A stretch of 64,000 nt of DNA from Actinoplanes sp. N902-109 (GCF_000389965.1 NC_021191.1:7937501-8001500); one strand, 5' to 3'; positions 32,903 to 42,440 are shown, counted from the first letter of the stretch. The notes: a model not told the origin generated them from the sequence alone. A program made the numbers and translations.

Positions 32903-34924
32903 CTATTTGAAGGCGGGCAGCGGCCGATGGCGGGCCAGCCACTCGTCGAAGTCCAGGGCCGGCATCGGGCGCGCGTGGAACCAGCCCTGCGCGGCGTGGC
33001 AGCCGTGCCCGGCGAGCAGCCGCCAGGTCCGCTCGTCCTCGACGCCCTCGGCCACCACCCGCAGTCCGAGCGATCCGCCGAGCTCCACCATCGACCGCAC
33101 GATCGCTGCGTCGCCCCGGTCGGTTGCCATGCCCAGCACGAACGAGCGGTCGATCTTCACCTCGGACAGCGGCAGCCGGCGCAGGTGCTGCAGGGAGGAA
33201 TACCCGGTGCCGAAGTCGTCGAGCGAGATCGCCACCCCGGCCCGGTCGAGGCGGGTGATGGTGTCGAGCACCCGGTGCGGGTCGGCCATCAGCGCGGATT
33301 CGGTGATCTCCAGCTGCAGCAGGGTGGCCGGCACGTCGTACCGCTGCAGGAGGTCCTGGATCTCGGTCACGATGCCGGGGGCGTGCAGGTCGCGGACGCT
33401 GACGTTGACCGAGGCCCGCAGCGGCCGGCCGGCCCGGCGCCACATCGCCGTCTGGGCGACCACCTCGTGCAGCACCCGGCTGGTCAACCGGCGCATGACC
33501 GGCGTCTGCTCGGCGACACGCAGCAGCTCCTCGGGGCCGACCATGCCGCGGGTGGGGTGCCTCCAGCGCAGCAGCGCCTCGACCCCGACCACCTCGCCGG
33601 TCGCCACGTCGATCTGCGGCTGGTAGAAGACGACGATGCCGCTGCCGGGTTGCTGCACCGCCGTCCGCAGATCGGCGAGCAGGGCCAAGTCGGTGGTCGG
33701 CGGCTCGGCCTCGCCCGGATGGACCGCGATCTGTGAGCCGCGCTGCTTGGCCTCGTACATGGCAGCCTCGGCCCGGCGCAGCAACGAGGCACCGTCGCCG
33801 GGCGGCAGCGCGATGCCGATGGATGCGCTCACGTCGACCGGCAGGCCGTTCAACGCGAACGGCGCGGCCAGCGCGTCGGCCAGGTGCGTCGCGATCCGCC
33901 GGGCCGCGACCGGCCCGTCGACCCGGGTCGCCAGCACCGCGAACTCGTCACCCCCGAGCCGGACCACGAGATCATGTGCCGGTACGGACGCGGCCAGCCG
34001 TTGTCCCACCTCGACCAGCAGCCGATCGCCGAGCGCGTGCCCGAGGGCGTCGTTCACCGTCCGGAACCGGTCGAGATCCAGCAGCAGCAGCGTGCCACCC
34101 CGCTCGGCCACGGTGGCCTGCAACGCCCGCCGGTTGGGCAGCCCGGTCAGCGCGTCGGTGCGGGACGCCCGCTCGGTCTCGCCGGCCGAGCGGACCATCC
34201 GGTGCACGGCGTGCAGGGCCAGCAGCACCAGCGGCACGACGGTCAGCCCGGCCTGCGCGGCGGTCAGCACCACCGGGCCCAGCAGCAGCAGCGCCGCCGT
34301 CGCGAACAGCTCCAGCCGCCACCGCTGCACCCGCCGGCGCGGGCGGCCCCGCCGGGACACCGCCTGCCGGGCGGCGATCCACGCCGCCGCGGCCACCATG
34401 GTGAGCAGCGCGTCATCCCAGGTCGGTGCGGCATCGGCGGACAACCCGGCGGCATATCCGACCAGCGCCGCGGCGGCCAGCGCAACGGTGTGCTGCCCGG
34501 CCAGGTTGAGCGCCCGCCGCCCGGAGTGCCGCAGCCGCACCCCGGCGACGGCGATGCTTGCCAGCTGCACGGCCAGCGCGGGTACGAACCCCCACGCCAG
34601 CACGATGCCGAAGGTGAAGCAGATCGACGGCAGGATGATCGAGCTCGCCCGCCGGTTGGCCAGCACGTACGGCCGGGCGTCGACGACCAGGGCGAGCCCG
34701 GCCAGCACCCAGAACTCGGCGGGCAGGTGCGCGACCGTGCGCGGGAAAGTCAGCCAGAGAGCCGCATCGACGAGCACAGCGGCACCGATCGCGGCGCGGC
34801 CGCCGGCGCCGGACCGGGCCGCCGAGCGAAGTGCCCACCTGGGGGTCTGCACGGATCCGCCACGGCGCGCTCTGCGGGCCCGCCAGTTGCCCGGCATGGA
34901 GCAGCGCGACAGTGCGGCACCCAT
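32903..34924 (-). CDS. Membrane GGDEF-EAL protein
   Basis: The 673-residue protein has five or six N-terminal membrane segments (to about 230), then GGDEF (RTDALTGLPNRRA, RLGGDEFAVL) and EAL (GVEALLRWRHP, VNVSVRDL, EITESALM, DDFGTGYSSLQHLRR). The four residues at the RxxD position read PAHD, so product inhibition is absent. All main EAL metal ligands appear present, so phosphodiesterase activity is plausible. ATG 34924 follows GGAGG by four bases. It sits between ligA and gatC and may be co-transcribed with gatCA; its hydrophobic part has no named sensor domain. Confidence 0.9.
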   Translation of the reverse strand: MGAALSRCSMPGNWRARRARRGGSVQTPRWALRSAARSGAGGRAAIGAAVLVDAALWLTFPRTVAHLPAEFWVLAGLALVVDARPYVLANRRASSIILPSICFTFGIVLAWGFVPALAVQLASIAVAGVRLRHSGRRALNLAGQHTVALAAAALVGYAAGLSADAAPTWDDALLTMVAAAAWIAARQAVSRRGRPRRRVQRWRLELFATAALLLLGPVVLTAAQAGLTVVPLVLLALHAVHRMVRSAGETERASRTDALTGLPNRRALQATVAERGGTLLLLDLDRFRTVNDALGHALGDRLLVEVGQRLAASVPAHDLVVRLGGDEFAVLATRVDGPVAARRIATHLADALAAPFALNGLPVDVSASIGIALPPGDGASLLRRAEAAMYEAKQRGSQIAVHPGEAEPPTTDLALLADLRTAVQQPGSGIVVFYQPQIDVATGEVVGVEALLRWRHPTRGMVGPEELLRVAEQTPVMRRLTSRVLHEVVAQTAMWRRAGRPLRASVNVSVRDLHAPGIVTEIQDLLQRYDVPATLLQLEITESALMADPHRVLDTITRLDRAGVAISLDDFGTGYSSLQHLRRLPLSEVKIDRSFVLGMATDRGDAAIVRSMVELGGSLGLRVVAEGVEDERTWRLLAGHGCHAAQGWFHARPMPALDFDEWLARHRPLPAFK

Positions 34925-35076
34925 GCGACCTCCACGATGGCGTCGACCGAAAGATCCCCCTCACCATAGATCCACATGGACAAAAAGACGCGAAACCGGT
35001 TCTGCGTTATCAAAACGCCACAGACCCCACCACAGGCAACCACGCAAAGATCACCCGTTGGGGGGCCTCCACCCGG

Positions 35077-37329
35077 CTATTCCTGAGCCGGTTCTTCGGT
35101 CTTTTTTGCGGTCGCCCGCTTCTTTTTCGGCTTGCCGGCGCCGTCCTCGGCCACCGCTTCGGCGGCTGGCTCCTCGGCCACCTCGGCAATCGCGCGAGCC
35201 GCGTCCGGACCGTCGCTGAGCAGCACCGCGAAGCCCTGTTCGTCGAGCACCGGCACCTTGAGCTGCAGCGCCTTGTCGTACTTGCTGCCGGGGTTGTCGC
35301 CCACCACGACGAACGCCGTCTTCTTGGAGACCGAGCCGCTGACCTTGCCGCCCTGACCCAGGATCGCCTCGGCGGCCTCGTCACGGGTGTGGGTGGACAG
35401 CGTGCCGGTGACCACGAACGTCATGCCGGTCAGCGGGCGGGGGCCGGTGTCGATGCGCTCGTCGGCCATGACCACGCCGGCCTCGCGCCATTTGCGGACG
35501 ATCTCGCGGTGCCAGTCGACGGTGAACCACTCGCGCATGCTCTCGGCGATGATCGGGCCGACCCCCTCCACGGCCGAGACCTGCTCGATCCGGCCCTCGT
35601 CGAGCGCCGCCTGGATGGCGTCCATCGAGCCGAACTCCAGCGCCAGCCCGCGCGCCGCCTTGGGCCCGACGTGCCGGATCGACAGCGAGACCAGATAGCG
35701 CCACAGCGGGCGCTGCTTGGCCTCGGCCAGGCTCTCCAGCATCTTGGTGGCGTTGCTGCCCAGCGTGCCGTCCATGTTGACGAAGAACGGCACCTTGAGC
35801 AGGTCGTCGGCGGTCAGCGTGAACAGGTCGCCCTCGTCGAGGACCACCTCGGAGTCGAGCAGCGCCCGGGCGGCCTTCTCCCCGAGCACCTCGATGTCGA
35901 GGAAGCTGCGGCTGCCCACCGCGGCCAGCCGCTCGCGGCGCTGCCCCGGGCAGAACTGCGAGTTGGGGCAGCGGATGTCGATGTCGCTCTCCTTGGCGGG
36001 GGCGAGCGGGGTGTCGCAATCCGGGCAGCGGGTGGGCATCTCGAACGTGCGGGCGTCGGCGGGACGCAGGTCGACGACCGGGCCGAGGATCTCGGGGATG
36101 ACGTCGCCGGCCTTGCGCAGCACCACCGTGTCGCCGATCAGCACGCCCTTGCGCTCGACCTCACGCGCGTTGTGCAGGGTCGCCAGCGCCACCGTGGAAC
36201 CCGCCACCCGCACCGGCTCGAGCACCGCGAACGGGGTGACCCGGCCGGTGCGCCCGACGTTGACCGAGATGTCGAGCAGCTTGGTGGTGACCTCCTCGGG
36301 CGGGTATTTGTAGGCGATGGCCCAGCGTGGGGCCCGGCTGGTCGACCCGAGCCGGCCCTGGATCGACACGGGGTTGACCTTGATCACCACACCGTCGATC
36401 TCGTGCTCGACCGAGTGCCTGTTCTTGCCGGCGTAGCTCTCGATGTAGTCGTGCACGCCGGCGAGGTCTTCCACCAGCCGCCACCGGTCGCTGGTCGGCA
36501 GCCCCCACGCCTTGAGCGCCTCGTAGGCGTGCGACTGGGAGTCGGGGGTGAAACCCTTGCGCGCGCCGATGCCGTGCACCACCATGCGCAGCCCGCGCGA
36601 CGCGGTGATCCGGGGGTCCTTCTGCCGCAGGCTGCCGGCGGCGGCGTTGCGCGGGTTGGCGAACGGCGCCTTGCCCTGCTCGACCAGCGATGCGTTGAGG
36701 TCGGCGAACGCGGACACCGGGAAGTAGATCTCGCCCCGCACCTCCAGCAGGTCGGGCGGGTTGTCACCGGCGAGCCGTTCGGGGATCTCGCGGATCGTGC
36801 GCACGTTGGGCGTCACGTCCTCGCCGGTGCGCCCGTCCCCCCGGGTGGCGCCGCGGACGAGCTTGCCCTTCTCGTAGGTCAGGTTGATGGCCAGGCCGTC
36901 GACCTTCAGCTCGCAGATGAACTCGACCGGCCCGCCCGCGTCGCGCTGGGTGCGCTCGGCCCACGCCGCCAGCTCGTCCTCGTCGAAGACGTTGTCGAGC
37001 GACATCATCCGCTCGGCGTGGTCGACGGCGGTGAACTGGGTGGAGAACGTGCCGCCGACGTTCTGAGTCGGCGAGTCGGGCGTGCGCAGCGCGGGGAACT
37101 GCTCCTCGATCCCTTCCAGCTCGCGCAGCAGCTTGTCGAACTCGGCGTCGGAGATCGTCGGCGAGTCCAGCACGTAGTAGCGGTATTGGTGCCCGCGGAT
37201 CTCGTCGCTCAGCTCGGCGTGCCGCGCACTCGCCGCCGGGGTGGGCTCCGCACCGGCGGCGGCCACCTGCTCGGCGGTCGGCTCCCCGACCACCGCGTCA
37301 TCGGCCGTAACGGACTGCTTCTCAGGCAC
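35077..37329 (-). CDS. ligA: NAD-dependent DNA ligase
   Basis: LigA seals nicks in replication and repair using NAD. The 750-residue protein has the adenylated Lys142 in ICELKVDGLAI, the Ia domain tyrosines (HQYRYYVLDSPTISDAEFD), an OB fold, the four-cysteine zinc site (CPDCDTPL...CPNSQFCPGQ), helix-hairpin-helix repeats and a C-terminal BRCT domain (MTFVVTGTLSTHTRDEA). An N-terminal extension of about 35 residues and a basic tail (KPKKKRATAKKTEEP) make it longer than E. coli LigA (671). GTG 37329 follows GGAGG. Confidence 0.97.
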   Translation of the reverse strand: MPEKQSVTADDAVVGEPTAEQVAAAGAEPTPAASARHAELSDEIRGHQYRYYVLDSPTISDAEFDKLLRELEGIEEQFPALRTPDSPTQNVGGTFSTQFTAVDHAERMMSLDNVFDEDELAAWAERTQRDAGGPVEFICELKVDGLAINLTYEKGKLVRGATRGDGRTGEDVTPNVRTIREIPERLAGDNPPDLLEVRGEIYFPVSAFADLNASLVEQGKAPFANPRNAAAGSLRQKDPRITASRGLRMVVHGIGARKGFTPDSQSHAYEALKAWGLPTSDRWRLVEDLAGVHDYIESYAGKNRHSVEHEIDGVVIKVNPVSIQGRLGSTSRAPRWAIAYKYPPEEVTTKLLDISVNVGRTGRVTPFAVLEPVRVAGSTVALATLHNAREVERKGVLIGDTVVLRKAGDVIPEILGPVVDLRPADARTFEMPTRCPDCDTPLAPAKESDIDIRCPNSQFCPGQRRERLAAVGSRSFLDIEVLGEKAARALLDSEVVLDEGDLFTLTADDLLKVPFFVNMDGTLGSNATKMLESLAEAKQRPLWRYLVSLSIRHVGPKAARGLALEFGSMDAIQAALDEGRIEQVSAVEGVGPIIAESMREWFTVDWHREIVRKWREAGVVMADERIDTGPRPLTGMTFVVTGTLSTHTRDEAAEAILGQGGKVSGSVSKKTAFVVVGDNPGSKYDKALQLKVPVLDEQGFAVLLSDGPDAARAIAEVAEEPAAEAVAEDGAGKPKKKRATAKKTEEPAQE

Positions 37330-37405
37330 CGGGACCTCCGTCTTTCGTCTTCAAGGGGCACGTTAGTCGCCCCCTCCGACAAAACCGCTGCAGTACGGTC
37401 GAGGG

Positions 37406-37765
37406 ATGCTGATGATCGCCTGGCTGCGCCGGAAAAAGGTCCCGCGCCGCGGCGACATCTGGTGGGCACAGGTGCCCTTCGCCCGGGGCCGCGGTTCGAA
37501 ACTGCGGCCCTGCGTGGTGTTGCGGCACACCGACGGCGGCATCCTGGTGCTCAAAGTCACCAGCCAGGACAAAAGTCATCGGCGCGATCACGTGCTGATC
37601 CCGACCCGGCGCTGGGACCCGTACGCGAAACGGGATTCCTATGTGAACCTGGGCGAGCCGATCCTGGTGCAGCGCACCGCGTTCCAGCGGCGGGCGGGGC
37701 GGGCGGCCCGATCGGTGCGGGTCAGACTTCCGCGAGCCGGCGACCGGCGTCGCGGCAGGCCTTGA
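37406..37765 (+). CDS. PemK/MazF-family toxin-like protein
   Basis: The 119-residue protein contains the family core RRGDIWWAQVPFARGRGSKLRPCVVL and TSQDKSHRRDHVLIP. Such proteins are usually mRNA endoribonucleases of toxin-antitoxin pairs. No antitoxin gene lies on either side: ligA is divergent upstream, and the downstream gene is convergent and overlaps it by 44 bases. It is therefore an orphan, or a domesticated relative with another role. The start is ATG 37406 or ATG 37412. The Arg-rich tail lies within the overlap. Confidence 0.82.
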   Translation: MLMIAWLRRKKVPRRGDIWWAQVPFARGRGSKLRPCVVLRHTDGGILVLKVTSQDKSHRRDHVLIPTRRWDPYAKRDSYVNLGEPILVQRTAFQRRAGRAARSVRVRLPRAGDRRRGRP

Positions 37766-38756
37766 GCACCGCGCGCAGATAGGCCGGCGAGGCTCCGGCC
37801 AGCCCGCACGCCGGTGTCACCACGACCTGCTCGGGCAGCCGTCCGGGTGGGAAGCCCAGCTTGCGCCACAGGTCACGCACGCGCTCGGCGACCTCGGCCG
37901 AGGTCGGCGCGCGGCCCGCCCGGGTGGGCACCGCCCCGGCGAACACCCCGAGCCCCGCGTCGATGGCCTCACCGAGCGGATCGAGCTCCTTGACCAGCGC
38001 CAGGTCGAGCGACACGGCCGCAGCGCCGGCGTCCCGGACGACCTGGACCGGTACGTTCGCAGCACAGCTGTGCAGCACCACGGGCACGCCCACAGCGTCG
38101 ATCACCGTGCGCAGCGCCGAGGCCGCGTCGGGGCTGTCGACGGCCCGGTAGGCGCCCAGCCCGCTCTCGGTCGGCACGCGCCCGGCGATCACCGTGGTCA
38201 GCGACGGCTCGTCGAGCTGCAGCAGCACCGAGGCCCGGGGCAGCCGCTTCTGCACGTCGGCCACGTGGCGTTGCAGCCCCTCGGCGAGCGACCCGGTCAG
38301 GTCACGCACCGCTCCGGGGTCGCGCAGCAGCCGCCCGCCGATCGGCAGCTCCAGGCCGGCGGCCAGGGTCCACGGGCCGGCCGCCTGGATCTTGATCGGG
38401 CCGGCGTAGCCCTCGCCCTGCTCGGTGAGCTGGTCGAGGTCGCGTTCCAGCAGGTCGGCCGTGCGGCGCAGATCCTTGCCCGGGCGCGGGGCGATCTGCC
38501 AGCGCCCGGCGTAGAGCTGGACCGGCAGCTCGACCAGGAAACCGGCGCTGCGCCCGATCAGATCGGCGCCCGGGCCACGGGCGGGCAGCTCGGCCAGGTG
38601 CGGAAGGTCGGGCAGCTCACCGAGGATCAGCCGCTGCGCCTCGGCGATGTCGGTGCCCGGCAGCGATCCGACGCCGGTCGCGGCACCGACCGGCCAGGGA
38701 AAGGCGGACCCCGCCGAGGTGGCGGGCTCCGCTGCCGGGATGGTGGGCTCAGACAC
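37722..38756 (-). CDS. Cobalamin-independent methionine synthase-like protein
   Basis: The 344-residue protein resembles only the catalytic C-terminal half of MetE: GVGSLPGTDIAEAQRLI, IKIQAAGPWTLAA, LLQLDEPSL, VVLHSCAANVP, TPACGLAGASPAYL. The zinc ligands His and Cys in LHSC and the distal Cys in PACGLA are present. It is too short for a full MetE (about 750). A similar short gene occurs between mnmA and ligA in mycobacteria, from memory. GTG 38756 overlaps the end of mnmA by eight bases. Physiological substrate unknown. Confidence 0.85.
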   Translation of the reverse strand: MSEPTIPAAEPATSAGSAFPWPVGAATGVGSLPGTDIAEAQRLILGELPDLPHLAELPARGPGADLIGRSAGFLVELPVQLYAGRWQIAPRPGKDLRRTADLLERDLDQLTEQGEGYAGPIKIQAAGPWTLAAGLELPIGGRLLRDPGAVRDLTGSLAEGLQRHVADVQKRLPRASVLLQLDEPSLTTVIAGRVPTESGLGAYRAVDSPDAASALRTVIDAVGVPVVLHSCAANVPVQVVRDAGAAAVSLDLALVKELDPLGEAIDAGLGVFAGAVPTRAGRAPTSAEVAERVRDLWRKLGFPPGRLPEQVVVTPACGLAGASPAYLRAVLKACRDAGRRLAEV

Positions 38757-39858
38757 CGGCGCTCGGCACCGGCTCGCGATCCGCGACCGGCAGGCCCGCG
38801 GTGATGGTGGCCGAACCGAGCACGATGTCACCGGCCGGGTCGGGCTGGTAGGCAACGATGGCCTGACCGGCGGCCACGCCCCGGGCGGGGGTGTGCAGCC
38901 GGGCGGTGAAGCCGTCGGCGTCCACGGTCACCGTCGCGGGCACCACCTCGCCGTGCGCACGCAGCTGCACGTCACACTCGGCCGGGGTGGGCGCGCCGTG
39001 CCAGATCGGCCGGGTGGCGGTCACCGTGCCGACCTCCAGATCCTCGCGCGGGCCCACGGTCACCGTGTTCGTCTTGGGCGTGATCGACAGCACGTAGCGC
39101 GGCCGGCCGTCCGGGGCCGGCACCCGCAGGTCGAGGCCCTTGCGCTGACCGATCGTGTAGGCGTAGGCGCCCTCGTGCCGGCCGAGGACCGCGCCGGACC
39201 GGCCGTCGACGATGTCGCCGGGCGCCGCGCCCAGCCGGTCGGTCAGGAAGCCCTGGGTGTCACCGTCGGCGATGAAGCAGATGTCGTGCGAGTCGGGCTT
39301 GTCGGCGACGGCCAGCCCCCGGGCGGCGGCCTCCTCGCGGACCTGGGCCTTGGTGGTGTCGCCGAGCGGGAACATCGCGCGGTCGAGCTGCTCGCGGGTG
39401 AGCACGGCCAGCACGTACGACTGGTCCTTGGCGAGGTCGACGCTGCGCCGCAGCAGGCCGTCGGCGCCGAGCCGGGCGTGGTGGCCGGTCACCACAGCGT
39501 CGAAGCCCAGCGCGACCGCCCGGTCGAGCACCGCGGCGAACTTGATCTTCTCGTTGCAGCGCAGGCAGGGGTTGGGTGTGCGGCCGGCGGCATATTCGCT
39601 GACGAAGTCGTCGACGACGCTCTCGTGGAACTGCTCGGCCATGTCCCACACGTAGAACGGGATGCCGATCACGTCCGCCGCCCGGCGGGCATCGCGGGAA
39701 TCCTCGAGGGTGCAGCAGCCGCGGGCGCCGGTGCGGTAGGTCTGCGGGTTGCGGGACAGCGCCAGGTGCACGCCGGTCACGTCATGGCCGGCGGCCCGGG
39801 CCCGCGCGGCGGCGACGGCGGAGTCGACCCCGCCGGACATAGCTGCAAGAACTCGCAC
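38749..39858 (-). CDS. mnmA: tRNA-specific 2-thiouridylase
   Basis: MnmA puts sulfur on uridine 34 of Lys, Glu and Gln tRNAs. The 369-residue protein has the PP-loop SGGVDSA (8-14), the catalytic cysteines Cys98 (NPCLRCNEKIKF) and Cys194 (HDICFIADG), and the GQRKGL motif. GTG 39858 starts 16 bases after the cysteine desulfurase gene, its likely sulfur source. It overlaps the methionine-synthase-like gene downstream, so the three form one operon. Confidence 0.96.
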   Translation of the reverse strand: MRVLAAMSGGVDSAVAAARARAAGHDVTGVHLALSRNPQTYRTGARGCCTLEDSRDARRAADVIGIPFYVWDMAEQFHESVVDDFVSEYAAGRTPNPCLRCNEKIKFAAVLDRAVALGFDAVVTGHHARLGADGLLRRSVDLAKDQSYVLAVLTREQLDRAMFPLGDTTKAQVREEAAARGLAVADKPDSHDICFIADGDTQGFLTDRLGAAPGDIVDGRSGAVLGRHEGAYAYTIGQRKGLDLRVPAPDGRPRYVLSITPKTNTVTVGPREDLEVGTVTATRPIWHGAPTPAECDVQLRAHGEVVPATVTVDADGFTARLHTPARGVAAGQAIVAYQPDPAGDIVLGSATITAGLPVADREPVPSAGV

Positions 39859-39874
39859 CGTGAAAGCCTATCCC

Positions 39875-41053
39875 CTAGGAGCGTGGCGTCTTCCAGGCCG
39901 TGGCGCGGCGGGCGCGCTCGACGGCGGCGGGCAACGCGGCCAGCAACTGGTCGATCTCGGCCATGGTCGAGGTGTGCCCGAGTGTGAAGCGCAGCGACGA
40001 GCGTGCCCGGTCGTCGTCGGCGCCCATCGCGAGCAGCACGTGCGAGGGCTGGGCCACCCCCGCCGAGCACGCCGAGCCGGTGGAGCAGGCGATGCCGTTG
40101 GCGTCGAGCAGCAGCAGCAATGCGTCGCCCTCGCAGCCCGGGAACGAGAAGTGGGCGTTGCCCGGCAGCCGGTGCACCGGGTCACCGTTGTAGATGGCGT
40201 CGGGGATGGCCGCGCGCACCCGCTCGACCAGGTCGTCGCGCAGCGCGGAGACGCGGGCCGCGGACTCCTGCTGGGTCTTGACCGCGCTCTCGACGGCCAC
40301 CGCGAACGCCACCACGCCGGGGGTGTCCAGGGTGCCGGAGCGCACGTCGCGCTCCTGACCACCGCCGTGCAGCAGCGGGGTCGCCGGCACCTCACGCCCG
40401 AGCAGCAGGGCACCCACGCCGACCGGCCCGCCGAGCTTGTGCCCGGTGACCGTCAGGGCCGCGGCGCCGCTGGCGGCGAAGTCGACCGGGATCTGCCCCA
40501 CGGCCTGCACGGCATCGGTGTGGAACGGGATGCCGGCCCGGGACGCCAGGCCGGCCAGCTCGGCGATCGGCTGCACCGTGCCGACCTCGTTGTTGGCCCA
40601 CTGCACGCTGATCACAGCGAGCTCGTCGCCGTGCTCGTCGATCAGTGCGGCCAGCGCTGCCGGATCGACCCGGCAGGCGTCGTCGACCGGCAGCCAGTCG
40701 ACCGTGGCGGTCTCGTGCCGGCCCAGCCACTCGACCGAATCAAGCACGGCGTGGTGCTCGACCGCCGAGGCCACGACGTGGGTGCGCCGCGGGTCGGCAT
40801 CCCGCCGGGCGAAGAACACGCCCTTGGTGGCGAGGTTGTCGCTCTCGGTCCCGCCGCTGGTGAAGATCACCTCGGACGGGCGGGCACCGAGCACCGCGGC
40901 GATCCGCTCGCGGGACTCTTCGACCAGCCGGCGGGCGGATCGACCGGCAGCATGCAGGGACGACGGATTGCCGATCTCCCGGGCCGCGGCCACGTAGGCG
41001 TCGAGCGACTCGGGAAGCATCGGCGTGGTCGCCGCGTGATCCAGGTAGGCCAT
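39875..41053 (-). CDS. Cysteine desulfurase (NifS/IscS family)
   Basis: It removes sulfur from cysteine as an enzyme persulfide. The 392-residue protein begins MAYLDHAATTPM. PLP binds Lys206 (TVTGHKLGGP), with His100-His101 (AVEHH) in the active site. The catalytic Cys329 lies in STGSACSAGVAQPSHVL. The short active-site loop is IscS-like. ATG 41053 gives the family N-terminus although its ribosome binding site is weak; the frame stays open further upstream to 41341, across a terminator. It leads the desulfurase-mnmA-MetE-like operon and probably supplies sulfur for tRNA thiolation. Confidence 0.95.
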   Translation of the reverse strand: MAYLDHAATTPMLPESLDAYVAAAREIGNPSSLHAAGRSARRLVEESRERIAAVLGARPSEVIFTSGGTESDNLATKGVFFARRDADPRRTHVVASAVEHHAVLDSVEWLGRHETATVDWLPVDDACRVDPAALAALIDEHGDELAVISVQWANNEVGTVQPIAELAGLASRAGIPFHTDAVQAVGQIPVDFAASGAAALTVTGHKLGGPVGVGALLLGREVPATPLLHGGGQERDVRSGTLDTPGVVAFAVAVESAVKTQQESAARVSALRDDLVERVRAAIPDAIYNGDPVHRLPGNAHFSFPGCEGDALLLLLDANGIACSTGSACSAGVAQPSHVLLAMGADDDRARSSLRFTLGHTSTMAEIDQLLAALPAAVERARRATAWKTPRS

Positions 41054-41370
41054 CGCCAGAAAGCTTATGCCTTGACGCGTCAACCCGGCGTCTCCGTTGC
41101 CCCCGGGCGACCACAGATCGAGATCAACTTCCGGTTCAACGGCTTCCTGACTCGGGTCCGTCGTGGTCCGGACCGCTCCTCCCGCGAGGGACCGGGGCCG
41201 CCCGGCCAGGCGCCGGGCGGCGCCAGAACGGCCAGGCACCCCCTGCCAGCTGCGTAAATGGCCGAGCTGACAACCCCGACCCGAAAAAACCGGCCCGGCG
41301 CCTGGGCGCCGGACCGGTCGGTCGGTGCACGGCCGGAGCACCGGCGCGCATCGTTACGCAGTGCGCAACG
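41054..41370. other. Spacer between etfA and the desulfurase operon
   Basis: This 317-base gap holds the etfA terminator (41284-41317) and, nearer the desulfurase, a promoter region in which I could not choose clear -35 and -10 boxes. No further gene is supported. Confidence 0.6.
41284..41317 (-). terminator. Rho-independent terminator of the etfBA operon
   Basis: On the minus strand a 13-base arm (41317-41305) pairs with 41302-41290 with one mismatch, and six T residues (41289-41284) follow at once. It lies 54 bases after the etfA stop. Confidence 0.88.
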
Positions 41371-42330
41371 TCACTTACGCTTACGAATCTCCTCGGCCAC
41401 CTGCGGCACGATCTTGAACAGGTCGCCGACCACGCCGTAGTCGGCCAGCTCGAAGATCGGCGCCTCGGGGTCCTTGTTGACCGCGACGATCGTCTTCGAG
41501 GTCTGCATGCCGGCCCGGTGCTGGATCGCGCCGGAGATGCCCAGCGCGACATACAGCTGCGGGGACACCGTTTTGCCGGTCTGGCCGACCTGGAACTGGT
41601 GCGGGTAGTACCCCGAGTCGACCGCGGCCCGGGACGCGCCGACCGCACCGCCGAGCAGGTCGGCGACCTCCTCGACCAGCTTGAAGTTGTCGGCGTTGCC
41701 GACGCCGCGCCCGCCGGAGACGACGATCGAGGCCTCGGTGAGCTCCGGGCGCGAGCCCTTCTGCTCGGACACCCGCTCGACCACCTTGGTGAGCTTGTCG
41801 GCGTCGGTCGCGGCGACCGTCAGCTGCTCGACCGCCGGGGTCGCCGGGGCCGGCTCGGGAGTGACCGAGTTGGGGCGGATGGTGACGATCGGCAGTCCGC
41901 GGGTCACCTTGGACTTCACGATCGTCGAGCCGGCGAACACCACCTGGGTCGCGGTGCCGTCCGCGGCCACCTCGACCGCGTCGGTGAGCAGACCGTTGTC
42001 CAGCTTGACGGCGAGCCGGCCGGCGATCTCCTTGCCCTCCTGGGTGGCGGCCAGCAGGACCGCGGCGGGCTGCACCCGCTTGACCAGCTCGGCGACTGCG
42101 GTGGCCTTGGGCGCCACCAGGTAGCCGTCGACCTCCTCGCCCTCACCGGCGTAGATCTTGCCGGCGCCGTACTCACCGAGCTTGCCGGCCAGCTGCTCAG
42201 CTGCCCCGGCCCCGCCCAGCACGACGGCGGAGACCTCACCCAGCGAGCGGGCGATGGTCAGCATCTCGAGCGTGACCTTCTTGACGCCGGCGGCCTGCGA
42301 GGCCTCGACGACGACCAGTACCTCAGCCAT
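41371..42330 (-). CDS. etfA: Electron transfer flavoprotein alpha subunit
   Basis: With EtfB it carries electrons from acyl-CoA dehydrogenases to the respiratory chain through FAD. The 319-residue protein has the FAD-binding C-terminal domain: VVSGGRGVGN, GASRAAVDSGY, GQTGKTVSPQLYVALGISGAIQH and the end VGDLFKIVPQVAEEIRK. The start MAEVLVVVEA at ATG 42330 fits the family. It lies 99 bases after etfB, an unusually wide gap filled by a tandem duplication, and is followed by a terminator. Confidence 0.97.
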   Translation of the reverse strand: MAEVLVVVEASQAAGVKKVTLEMLTIARSLGEVSAVVLGGAGAAEQLAGKLGEYGAGKIYAGEGEEVDGYLVAPKATAVAELVKRVQPAAVLLAATQEGKEIAGRLAVKLDNGLLTDAVEVAADGTATQVVFAGSTIVKSKVTRGLPIVTIRPNSVTPEPAPATPAVEQLTVAATDADKLTKVVERVSEQKGSRPELTEASIVVSGGRGVGNADNFKLVEEVADLLGGAVGASRAAVDSGYYPHQFQVGQTGKTVSPQLYVALGISGAIQHRAGMQTSKTIVAVNKDPEAPIFELADYGVVGDLFKIVPQVAEEIRKRK

Positions 42331-42347
42331 GTCTTCTCTCATCCCTC

Positions 42348-42440
42348 AGTTCGTCTGACGAAGTTGCATCGGTTTCCGCCGCGGGAAAGCTCAGTGACGA
42401 CGTCGCACCGGTTTTCCGAAGGGGGAAGCTCAGACGAACT
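42348..42440. repeat. 39-bp tandem duplication bounded by 11-bp inverted repeats
   Basis: AGTTCGTCTGA (42348-42358) and TCAGACGAACT (42430-42440) are perfect inverted repeats at the two ends. Between them, unit 42357-42395 is repeated imperfectly (about 80% identity) from 42396 to about 42434, both sharing CGGTTT...GAAAGCTCAG-type sequence. The right end covers the etfB stop codon. It looks like a duplication of the etfB tail or a miniature element. Confidence 0.7.

Noticed and set aside
34831..37782. 983-codon + strand frame opposite ligA
   Set aside because: ligA on the minus strand is unequivocal; the opposite frame has no domain.
37722..38756. Full-length MetE
   Set aside because: Only the catalytic half is present and the gene ends are clean, so it is a short family member, not a broken metE.
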